Of a stretch of 64,000 nucleotides of DNA, positions 27,347 through 34,535 are shown piece by piece. The notes beneath the pieces were generated by a model, which was not told the origin of the DNA, searched no databases, and worked only from the letters and a program-made list of their open reading frames with translations. The DNA comes from Lysobacterales bacterium (GTDB taxonomy: Bacteria > Pseudomonadota > Gammaproteobacteria > Xanthomonadales > Ahniellaceae): NCBI GenBank assembly GCA_016703225.1, contig JADJCM010000003.1:558001-622000 (forward strand), read 5' to 3'. The position numbers and the translations under genes were made by a program. Numbering within the stretch: position 1 is the stretch's first letter; each line of letters starts with the position of its first letter.

Positions 27347-29995
27347 ATGTCCGATGTCACCGTACAACAGCTCGCGCAAGTCCTCGGCATGACCGCGGAC
27401 AAGCTGCTCGCGCAGCTTTCCGAAGCGGGAATGAAGTTCGACGCGGCGGATCAAGTCGTGAGCAGCACCGAGAAGGTCAAACTGCTCGGCTTCCTGCGAC
27501 GCACGCATGGCAAGAAGGAAGAGGCCGTCGAAACCGGCGCGCCCAAGCAGATCACGCTGAAGCGCAAGCAGGTCGGCGAGCTGACCGTGTCGAGCGGCGC
27601 GGCCAAGGGCAAGACCGTCAACGTCGAGGTCCGCCAGAAGCGCACCTACGTCAAGCGCAGCGAGGTCGACGATCAGCAGGCGGCGCCGGAAGTGGATCCG
27701 GAACGGGAAAATGCGCTGAAGCTGCTGGCCGAATCCAAGGCGCGCAATGACGCCGAGCAGAAGCGGCTGAGCGAGATGGATGCCGCGCGCCGCGCGGAGT
27801 TCGACGCGCAACGGCGCGAGCTGGAAGATCGCCAGCGTGCCGAGGAAGCGGTCGTGGAAGCGGCCAAGCGCGCCGAGGTCGAGGCCGCCAGCCTGCGCGA
27901 GGAAGAGGAGGCGCGCGCGGGCAAGAAGCACCACCACGAGGCTCCGAAGAAGATCGAGGACAAGGCGCCGGCACCGGTGCGCAAGGAGGCCCCGAAGGGC
28001 AGCGAGCCGCCGCACCGGCACAAGGGTGCCAAGGGTAGCCATCGCATGGTGGTCACCGATGTGGTCGAAGATGACGGCGCCGCAACGCGCTTCGCCGCGG
28101 GTGAATTGCACCTGCCGGGCGACCATGCCCGGCGGCCGCGCAAGAAGCCGCGCCCGTCCAAACCGGATTTCCGGTTCGGCGACCGCGGCAACACCAACAG
28201 CGGCGTCTCCGGCGGCTTCTCGCGCCCGACCGCGCCGATGGTGCGCGAAGTGGCGATCGGCGAGAGCATCGTCGTCGCCGATCTCGCGACGAAACTGGCG
28301 TCGAAGGGTGCCGACGTGGTCAAGGCCCTGTTCAAGATGGGCGTGATGGCCACGATCAACCAGAGCATCGACCACGACACTGCGGTGCTGGTGGTGGAAG
28401 AACTCGGACACAAGGCCATGCGCGCGACCGAGACCGATGCCGAGTCGGCGCTGGCGGCGCAAGTGGATCAGCAGCAGGGCGAGCGCACGACGCGTCCGCC
28501 GGTGGTCACGATCATGGGCCATGTCGATCACGGCAAGACCTCCCTGCTCGACTACATCCGCCGCACCAAGGTTGCCGCGGGCGAGGCCGGTGGCATCACC
28601 CAGCATATCGGTGCCTATCACGTCGAGACCGACAAGGGCGTCGTGTCCTTCCTGGATACGCCCGGCCATGCCGCGTTCACGCAGATGCGCGCACGCGGCG
28701 CCAAGCTGACCGACATCGTGATCCTGGTAGTGGCGGCCGATGACGGCGTCATGCCGCAGACCATCGAAGCGGTGCAACATGCACGTGCGGCGAAGGTGCC
28801 GTTGATCGTCGCGGTCAACAAGATGGACAAGCCGGATGCTGATCCGGAGCGCGTGAAGCAGGGCCTGATCCAGCACGAAGTGGTGCCGGAGGAGTGGGGC
28901 GGCGACACGATTTTCGTTCCGGTATCGGCCAAGACCGGCATGGGCGTAGACAACCTGCTCGATGCGGTGCTGGTGCAGGCGGAGATGATGGAGCTCACTG
29001 CCGTGGCCGACGGCCGCGCCAGCGGCACGGTGATCGAATCCAGCCTCGACAAGGGCCGCGGTCCGGTGGCCACGGTGTTGGTGCAGAGCGGTACCCTGAA
29101 TCGCGGCGACTTCCTCGTGTGCGGCATCCAGTATGGACGCGTGCGTGCGATGTTCGACGAAGCCGGTCGGCCGGTGAGCGACGCCGGTCCCTCGATTCCA
29201 GTGGTTGTGCTCGGCCTGTCGGGTGTGCCCGACGCCGGCGATGACTTCATCGCGGTCGAGGACGAGCGTCTGGCCAAGGACGTTGCCCAGCAACGCGAGC
29301 AGAAGCGCCGCGAGACGCGTCTGGTCAAGCAGCAGTCGGCGAAGATGGAAGATGTCTGGTCAAGCGTCACCCAGGGCGACTTGCGTACGCTGAACCTGGT
29401 GGTGAAGGCCGATGTGCAGGGCTCGGTCGAGGCGCTACGCGACTCGTTGACCCGACTCAGCACCGACGCGATCAAGATCAACGTCATCGCCAGCGGCGTC
29501 GGCGGCATCACCGAATCGGATGCAACGCTCGCGGCAGCGTCTAAGGCGGTCATCATCGGCTTCAACGTGCGTGCCGATGCCACCGCGCGCAAGATCGTTC
29601 AGGACAACGGCCTCGACCTGCGCTACTTCTCGATCATCTACGACGTGATCGATCAGGTGAAGCAGGTGGCAACCGGGCTGCTCGGCATGGAAGTGCGCGA
29701 GGAGATCATCGGTGTCGCCCAGGTGCGCGACGTGTTCCGCTCCTCCAAGTTTGGCCAGATCGCGGGCTGCATGGTCATCGAGGGCCAGGTCAAGCGCAAC
29801 AAGCCGATTCGCGTGTTGCGCGAAAACGTCGTGGTTTTCCAGGGCGAACTCGAGTCACTGCGCCGATTCAAGGAAGCGGTGGAAGAGGTGCGCAACGGCA
29901 TGGAGTGCGGCATTGGCGTCAAGCAGTACAACGACGTCAAGGCGGGCGACCAGATCGAGTGCTTCGAGCGCATCGAAGTGGCGCGCACGCTGTAA
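27347..29995 (+). CDS. infB: Translation initiation factor IF-2
   Basis: IF-2 is the GTPase that delivers initiator tRNA to the 30S subunit. The protein is 882 residues from the ATG at 27347; an upstream in-frame stretch overlaps nusA and is rejected. Domains: an IF2N helix bundle (MSDVTVQQLAQVLG), a long charged coil rich in Glu, Ala, Arg and Lys (about 100-260), a second IF2N domain (about 300-360), the G domain with G1 GHVDHGKT (about 390), G3 DTPGHA, G4 NKMDKP and G5 SAKTG, and domains II-IV ending in the tRNA-binding C2 barrel (GVKQYNDVKAGDQIECFE). Confidence 0.97.
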   Translation: MSDVTVQQLAQVLGMTADKLLAQLSEAGMKFDAADQVVSSTEKVKLLGFLRRTHGKKEEAVETGAPKQITLKRKQVGELTVSSGAAKGKTVNVEVRQKRTYVKRSEVDDQQAAPEVDPERENALKLLAESKARNDAEQKRLSEMDAARRAEFDAQRRELEDRQRAEEAVVEAAKRAEVEAASLREEEEARAGKKHHHEAPKKIEDKAPAPVRKEAPKGSEPPHRHKGAKGSHRMVVTDVVEDDGAATRFAAGELHLPGDHARRPRKKPRPSKPDFRFGDRGNTNSGVSGGFSRPTAPMVREVAIGESIVVADLATKLASKGADVVKALFKMGVMATINQSIDHDTAVLVVEELGHKAMRATETDAESALAAQVDQQQGERTTRPPVVTIMGHVDHGKTSLLDYIRRTKVAAGEAGGITQHIGAYHVETDKGVVSFLDTPGHAAFTQMRARGAKLTDIVILVVAADDGVMPQTIEAVQHARAAKVPLIVAVNKMDKPDADPERVKQGLIQHEVVPEEWGGDTIFVPVSAKTGMGVDNLLDAVLVQAEMMELTAVADGRASGTVIESSLDKGRGPVATVLVQSGTLNRGDFLVCGIQYGRVRAMFDEAGRPVSDAGPSIPVVVLGLSGVPDAGDDFIAVEDERLAKDVAQQREQKRRETRLVKQQSAKMEDVWSSVTQGDLRTLNLVVKADVQGSVEALRDSLTRLSTDAIKINVIASGVGGITESDATLAAASKAVIIGFNVRADATARKIVQDNGLDLRYFSIIYDVIDQVKQVATGLLGMEVREEIIGVAQVRDVFRSSKFGQIAGCMVIEGQVKRNKPIRVLRENVVVFQGELESLRRFKEAVEEVRNGMECGIGVKQYNDVKAGDQIECFERIEVARTL

Positions 29996-30007
29996 GGAGC
30001 AGGGACC

Positions 30008-30349
30008 ATGCGCGCCGGCTTTCATCGAACTGATCGCATCGCGGCGCTGTTGCGCCGCGAGATCGGCGCGCTCGTGCATGATGCCGTGCGCGACAAGCTG
30101 ATCCCCTCGGTGTCGGTCTCCGATGTCGAGGTGACGCGTGATCTTGCGCACGCCACGGTGTACGTGACCGCCTTGCGCGGCGAGCAGGGCAAGCCGGCGG
30201 TCAAGGAATTGAACGAGGCGGCCTGGGAATTCCGGCGCGAGCTTGCGCATCGCGTCGAGCTGCGCACGGTGCCGGCCCTGCACTTCAAGTACGACGACTC
30301 GGTCGACCGCGGCGAGCGTATCGACACGCTGCTGCGCGAGCCGGAATAG
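30008..30349 (+). CDS. rbfA: 30S ribosome-binding factor RbfA
   Basis: RbfA binds the 30S subunit and helps mature the 5' end of 16S rRNA, notably in the cold. It is 113 residues with a KH-like fold and the conserved stretches RIAALLRREIGALV, VTRDLAHATVYVT, and the C-terminal PALHFKYDDSVDRGERIDTLL that defines the family. It starts 12 bases after infB, and truB follows after 6 bases. Confidence 0.95.
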   Translation: MRAGFHRTDRIAALLRREIGALVHDAVRDKLIPSVSVSDVEVTRDLAHATVYVTALRGEQGKPAVKELNEAAWEFRRELAHRVELRTVPALHFKYDDSVDRGERIDTLLREPE

Positions 30350-30355
30350 AACCGA

Positions 30356-31222
30356 GTGCATGGCATCGTCCTGCTCGACAAACCGCTGGGCCTGAGTTCG
30401 AATGCGGCCCTGCAGCGCGTGCGTCGGCGCTTTGATCGCATCAAGGCCGGTCACGCCGGCACGCTCGACCCGCTCGCCACCGGCATGTTGCCGATCTTCC
30501 TCGGCGAGGCGACCAAGTTTATCCAGCACGTCATCGCCGCACGCAAGGCGTATCGGGCGACACTCGCTTTCGGCAGCGAAACGGCGACCGCGGATCGTGA
30601 AGGCGACGTCGTGGCCACCGCGGCGCTGCCGCTCGTGTCACGCGCCGAACTTGATGCGGTACTGGCCGGCTTCGTCGGCCGGATCCGGCAGACGCCGCCG
30701 GTCTACTCGGCGATCAAGCGCGATGGCGTGCCGCTGTACAAGCTTGCGCGCCAGGGACAGATGGTGGAGGCGCCCAGCCGCGAGGTCGTGATCGAACGCA
30801 TCGAGGTGCGCGCGTATTCACCCGAGGCGCTGGAACTGGAGGTCGCCTGCGGTTCCGGAACCTATATCCGCAGTCTCGCGGTCGATCTCGGACGAGCGCT
30901 GGGTTCGGCCGCGCACCTGTCGGCACTGCGACGGCTATGGGTCAGTCCGTTCGAACAGGAACCGATGCTGGGATTGGACGAACTCAACGACTGTGTCGAT
31001 CCCTGCGTGCACCTGTTGCCGATCGACCGAGCCCTCGGTCAGTTGCCGGCATTGGCGCTGGATACGGCGTCCCTGGCCGAACTGCGATTCGGGCGCGTGC
31101 TCGGCGCGCGCACCGAGGCCGAGGGTCGCTATCGCCTGTATCGACCCGATGGCGGCTTTTTCGGGCTCGGTCTGGTCGGGAACCGTTGCTTGCGGGCGGA
31201 CCGGCTGATGGCTACCGGATGA
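30356..31222 (+). CDS. truB: tRNA pseudouridine(55) synthase TruB
   Basis: TruB makes pseudouridine 55 in the T-loop of tRNAs. The protein is 288 residues from a GTG at 30356, which places the conserved start GIVLLDKPLGLSSN correctly; no ATG serves. The catalytic aspartate is Asp38 in AGHAGTLDPLATGMLP. YRATLAFGSETATADREGD and the RNA-binding GSGTYIRSLAVDLG are also present. The C-terminal region is a short PUA-like extension. It ends the rimP-nusA-infB operon; rpsO has its own candidate promoter downstream. Confidence 0.95.
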   Translation: MHGIVLLDKPLGLSSNAALQRVRRRFDRIKAGHAGTLDPLATGMLPIFLGEATKFIQHVIAARKAYRATLAFGSETATADREGDVVATAALPLVSRAELDAVLAGFVGRIRQTPPVYSAIKRDGVPLYKLARQGQMVEAPSREVVIERIEVRAYSPEALELEVACGSGTYIRSLAVDLGRALGSAAHLSALRRLWVSPFEQEPMLGLDELNDCVDPCVHLLPIDRALGQLPALALDTASLAELRFGRVLGARTEAEGRYRLYRPDGGFFGLGLVGNRCLRADRLMATG

Positions 31223-31252
31223 TGACGCCTGCGGAAATTCACGCGGCTTTGC

Positions 31253-31281
31253 TTGTGGAGACCACGGCACGCCCCTAGAAT
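31253..31281 (+). promoter_or_regulatory. Candidate sigma70 promoter for rpsO-pnp
   Basis: TTGTGG at 31253-31258, a 17-base spacer, TAGAAT at 31276-31281, then GCGCGCC. It leaves a leader of about 85 bases before rpsO, long enough for the S15 autoregulatory structure known in other bacteria, although I could not assign that fold here. Confidence 0.55.
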
Positions 31282-31372
31282 GCGCGCCTTCCTTCGCCCA
31301 AAACCACTCCCCGAGACCGACTGCGCGAATCTGGCGCCGTGCGGCATCGTCCCGTTTCAGGAAAAAACCACC

Positions 31373-31642
31373 ATGTCCCTGACTGCTGAACAATCCGCCA
31401 AGATCATCGCCGAGCACGGCCGCAAGCCCAACGACACCGGCTCGCCGGAAGTCCAGATCGCACTGCTCTCGGCCCAGATCGACGTGCTCGCGCCGCACTT
31501 CCAGGCGCACGCGAAGGACCATCATTCCCGCCGCGGCCTGATCACCATGGTCAACAGCCGACGTCGCCTGCTGGCGTATCTGAAGAAGAACGACAGCGCG
31601 CGCTACAAGGCGCTGATCGAGAAACTCGGCCTCCGTCGCTAA
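31373..31642 (+). CDS. rpsO: 30S ribosomal protein S15
   Basis: S15 binds the 16S rRNA central domain early in 30S assembly. It is 89 residues, the standard length, with the invariant DTGSPEVQIALL, HFQAHAKDHHSRRGL, and RRRLLAYLKK. The start ATG at 31373 follows a purine-rich AGGAAAA site. The pairing with pnp 24 bases downstream is the classic rpsO-pnp operon. Confidence 0.98.
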   Translation: MSLTAEQSAKIIAEHGRKPNDTGSPEVQIALLSAQIDVLAPHFQAHAKDHHSRRGLITMVNSRRRLLAYLKKNDSARYKALIEKLGLRR

Positions 31643-31666
31643 TCGATCATCCAAAGGAACCGCCTC

Positions 31667-33772
31667 GTGGCCAAGACAGTCAAGACGTTCAAGTACGGAA
31701 ATCATGATGTCACCCTGGAAACTGGTGAGATCGCGCGCCAAGCCAGCGGGGCGGTAGTCGTAAAGATGTCCGACACGGTAGTACTCGTGTCGGTCGTCGG
31801 CGCGAAGTCGGTGCGTGAAGGCACCGACTTCTTCCCGCTGACGGTGGATTATCAGGAGAAGTTCTACGCCGGTGGCCGTATCCCCGGTGGCTTCTTCAAG
31901 CGTGAAGGTCGCCCGACCGAAAAGGAAACGCTGATCTCGCGCCTGATCGATCGTCCCATCCGCCCGCTGTTCCCGGAAGAGATGCGCAATGAGGTCCAGA
32001 TCATCGCGACCGTGTTGTCGCTGAATCCGGAAGTCGATGGCGACATCCCGGCTCTGATCGGTGCGTCTGCTGCGTTGATGCTGTCCGGCCTGCCGTTCGG
32101 CGGCCCGATCGGCGCGGCCAAGATCGGTTACGCGAATGGCCAGTACCTGCTGTGCCCGACCGCGACCGAACTGAAGACCTCGCAGCTCGAACTGGTCGTT
32201 GCCGGTACCGCGAACGCGGTGCTGATGGTCGAATCCGAAGCCAAGTTGCTCAGCGAAGAAGTGATGCTCGGCGCGGTCACGCACGGCCACAAGGCGATGC
32301 AGGTCGTGATCAACGCGATCAACGAATTCGCCGCAGAAGCCGGTCGCAAGACCTTCGAGTACACGACGCCGGCGCGTAACGACGCCCTGATCAATGCGAT
32401 CAAGGCCGTCATCGGCGATCGTCTCGGTGCCGCCTACAAGATCCACGACAAGGGCCAGCGCCGTGATGCGATCGCGGTCATCCGCAAGGAAGTCCAGGAA
32501 GCGCTCGCCGCGCAGGCGGAAGCGAATGGTTGGAAGCCGGCCGCGATCAACAAGGAATTCGTCGATCTCGAGTACCACACCATGCGTCGCAGCGTGCTCG
32601 ATACCAAGGTCCGCATCGACGGCCGCGACCTGGTGACGGTGCGTCCAATCACCGTGCGTGTCGGCGTGTTGCCGCGCACCCACGGTTCGGCGCTGTTCAC
32701 CCGCGGCGAGACGCAGGCGTTGGTCACGACCACGCTCGGCACCACCCGCGACGCGCAGATCATCGACGCGGTCGAAGGCGAGACCAAGGACCCGTTCCTG
32801 TTCCACTACAACTTCCCGCCGTTCTCGGTCGGCGAAACCGGTCGCGGTGGTGGTCCGAAGCGTCGCGAAATCGGCCACGGCCGCCTCGCCAAGCGCGGCG
32901 TCGCGGCAGTGATGCCGACGATCGAAGGCTTCCCGTACGTGATCCGTTGCGTGTCGGAAATCACCGAGTCGAACGGTTCCTCGTCGATGGCCTCGGTCTG
33001 TGGTTCGTCGCTGGCGATGATGGACGCGGGCATCCCGCTGAAGTCGCCGGTCGCCGGTATCGCCATGGGCCTGATCAAGGAAGGCGCCGATTACGCGGTG
33101 CTGTCCGACATCCTCGGCGACGAAGATCATCTCGGCGACATGGACTTCAAGGTGGCCGGTAGTTCGGAAGGCATTTCCGCACTGCAGATGGACATCAAGA
33201 TCGACGGCATCACCGAAGAGATCATGAAGGTCGCGTTGAGCCAGGCCAAGGCCGGTCGCCTGCACATCCTCGGCGAAATGGCCAAGGGCCTGAGTGCGCC
33301 GCGTGCCGAGCTGTCGGACTATGCGCCGCGCCTGCTGACGATGAAGATCCACCCGGACAAGATCCGCGAAGTGATCGGCAAGGGCGGCGCCGTGATCCAG
33401 GGCATCACCAAGGAAACCGGCACCCAGATCGACATCCAGGACGACGGCACGATCATCATCGCCTCGGTCAATGCCGCCGCCGCGCAAGCCGCGAAGGCAC
33501 GCATCGAGCAGATCACCTCCGACGTTGAACCGGGTCGCATCTACGAAGGCAAGGTTGCCAAGCTGATGGACTTCGGTGCCTTCGTCACCATCGCCCCGGG
33601 CAAGGACGGCCTCGTCCACGTCTCGCAGATCTCCAACGAGCGCGTCGAGAAAGTCTCGGACAAGCTCAAGGAAGGCGATCTGGTCAAGGTCAAGGTGCTC
33701 GAAGTCGACAAGCAGGGCCGCATCCGCCTGTCGATCAAGGCCGTCCTCGAAGACGCCGCCGCCGAAGCCTGA
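31667..33772 (+). CDS. pnp: Polyribonucleotide nucleotidyltransferase (PNPase)
   Basis: PNPase degrades RNA 3'-to-5' by phosphorolysis and is the core of the degradosome. It is 701 residues starting with GTG at 31667 (SD AAAGGAA). It has two RNase PH domains joined by an alpha-helical domain. The second PH domain carries GSSLAMMDAGIP and the catalytic region DILGDEDHLGDMDFKVAGS. A KH domain (KIREVIGKGGAVIQGI, about residue 560) and an S1 domain (GRIYEGKVAKLMDFGAFVTI, about 622-690) follow. Its last 211 codons and terminator are duplicated 6.1 kb downstream. Confidence 0.98.
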   Translation: MAKTVKTFKYGNHDVTLETGEIARQASGAVVVKMSDTVVLVSVVGAKSVREGTDFFPLTVDYQEKFYAGGRIPGGFFKREGRPTEKETLISRLIDRPIRPLFPEEMRNEVQIIATVLSLNPEVDGDIPALIGASAALMLSGLPFGGPIGAAKIGYANGQYLLCPTATELKTSQLELVVAGTANAVLMVESEAKLLSEEVMLGAVTHGHKAMQVVINAINEFAAEAGRKTFEYTTPARNDALINAIKAVIGDRLGAAYKIHDKGQRRDAIAVIRKEVQEALAAQAEANGWKPAAINKEFVDLEYHTMRRSVLDTKVRIDGRDLVTVRPITVRVGVLPRTHGSALFTRGETQALVTTTLGTTRDAQIIDAVEGETKDPFLFHYNFPPFSVGETGRGGGPKRREIGHGRLAKRGVAAVMPTIEGFPYVIRCVSEITESNGSSSMASVCGSSLAMMDAGIPLKSPVAGIAMGLIKEGADYAVLSDILGDEDHLGDMDFKVAGSSEGISALQMDIKIDGITEEIMKVALSQAKAGRLHILGEMAKGLSAPRAELSDYAPRLLTMKIHPDKIREVIGKGGAVIQGITKETGTQIDIQDDGTIIIASVNAAAAQAAKARIEQITSDVEPGRIYEGKVAKLMDFGAFVTIAPGKDGLVHVSQISNERVEKVSDKLKEGDLVKVKVLEVDKQGRIRLSIKAVLEDAAAEA

Positions 33773-33822
33773 CCCCTTCAGCGACACGCACCAAACAACA
33801 AACGGGCTTCGGCCCGTTTTTT
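33137..33822 (+). repeat. Direct repeat copy A: 3' end of pnp plus terminator
   Basis: This segment (KH and S1 codons, stop and terminator) is repeated in the same orientation at 39273-39960. By hand I count about 27 base differences over the 636 coding bases (about 96% identity). The two copies flank the sigma-factor/kinase island. Confidence 0.9.
33801..33822 (+). terminator. Intrinsic terminator of pnp
   Basis: Stem ACGGGC / GCCCGT around TTCG (33802-33817) with a run of six T. Flanking A and T allow the stem to extend (AACAAACGGGC pairs with GCCCGTTTTTTGTT). Confidence 0.9.
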
Positions 33823-33976
33823 GTTGGCTTCCGCTCACCGTTGCGGCGTTCCCGCGTGCGTTGCAGCCGGGCGTTCGGCGCGGACGCTACCGGTGGGTGC
33901 CAGCCGCTACACTCCGGCGGGTGCGATCAGGGTGCGCGGCCATGGAATCAGACCAAGCTCATCAAGGAAACTGCTG

Positions 33977-34531
33977 ATGCCCGCGGCGCTGCCGTTCGAA
34001 TCGATTGCCGCCCGTTCGCGTGGCTTGTCGCCTGCGGATGTCGCCGTTTTCGGCGAGATCTACGTTCAGTTGAAACCGCGGGCGCATCAATTGCTGAGTG
34101 CGCACCGCAACGAGACTCTGAACACGACGGGTCTGGTCCACGAGGCTTTCCTCAAGTTGCTGCAGCACGCGGGCAGTGTCGCTGACCGCCGGCATCTGTA
34201 CCGATTGACGGTGCTGGCGATGCGTCAGATTCTGCTCGATCGCGTTCGCGTCAAGGATGCCCGGCGCCACGGTGGCGACTTGAATCGGGTGACGCTGACC
34301 GGGCTCGACATCAGTGATTCGGTGCAGCCTTTCGACATCGTTCTGTTCGATGGCACCCTCGACCAGTTGCGACTAGTCGACGCGCGCAAGGCGGAGGTGT
34401 TTGAACTGCGCGTGCTGGCCGGGCTCGAGATGAAGGAAATCGCGACCTTGCTGGAGATCGCCGAGATCACCGTGCGTCGCGATTTTCGCGCCGCGTGTAC
34501 GCTGGTGCAGCACTGGTTGCAGGCTGGCTGA
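33977..34531 (+). CDS. ECF-type RNA polymerase sigma factor
   Basis: A 184-residue sigma70-family protein of the extracytoplasmic-function size class. The ATG at 33977 has a good SD (AAGGAA, 33964-33969). Region 2 is seen as THE-type polymerase-binding text (LNTTGLVHEAFLKLL and RRHLYRLTVLAMRQILLDRVR), and region 4 as the helix-turn-helix VFELRVLAGLEMKEIATLLEIAEITVRRDFRAA. It resembles the ECF subfamily that in Xanthomonadales and Planctomycetes sits beside Ser/Thr kinases, which fits here: a kinase gene converges on it with only 4 bases between the stops. No anti-sigma gene is visible, so the kinase is the likely upstream signal. Target promoters are unknown. Confidence 0.85.
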   Translation: MPAALPFESIAARSRGLSPADVAVFGEIYVQLKPRAHQLLSAHRNETLNTTGLVHEAFLKLLQHAGSVADRRHLYRLTVLAMRQILLDRVRVKDARRHGGDLNRVTLTGLDISDSVQPFDIVLFDGTLDQLRLVDARKAEVFELRVLAGLEMKEIATLLEIAEITVRRDFRAACTLVQHWLQAG

Positions 34532-34535
34532 TGGC

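Noticed and set aside
30935..33838. A 967-codon open frame on the minus strand opposite truB-rpsO-pnp
   Set aside because: Its translation is Asp/His/Arg/Gly-rich with no known domain, and it exactly shadows well-identified genes. Long antisense frames are common in GC-rich genomes.
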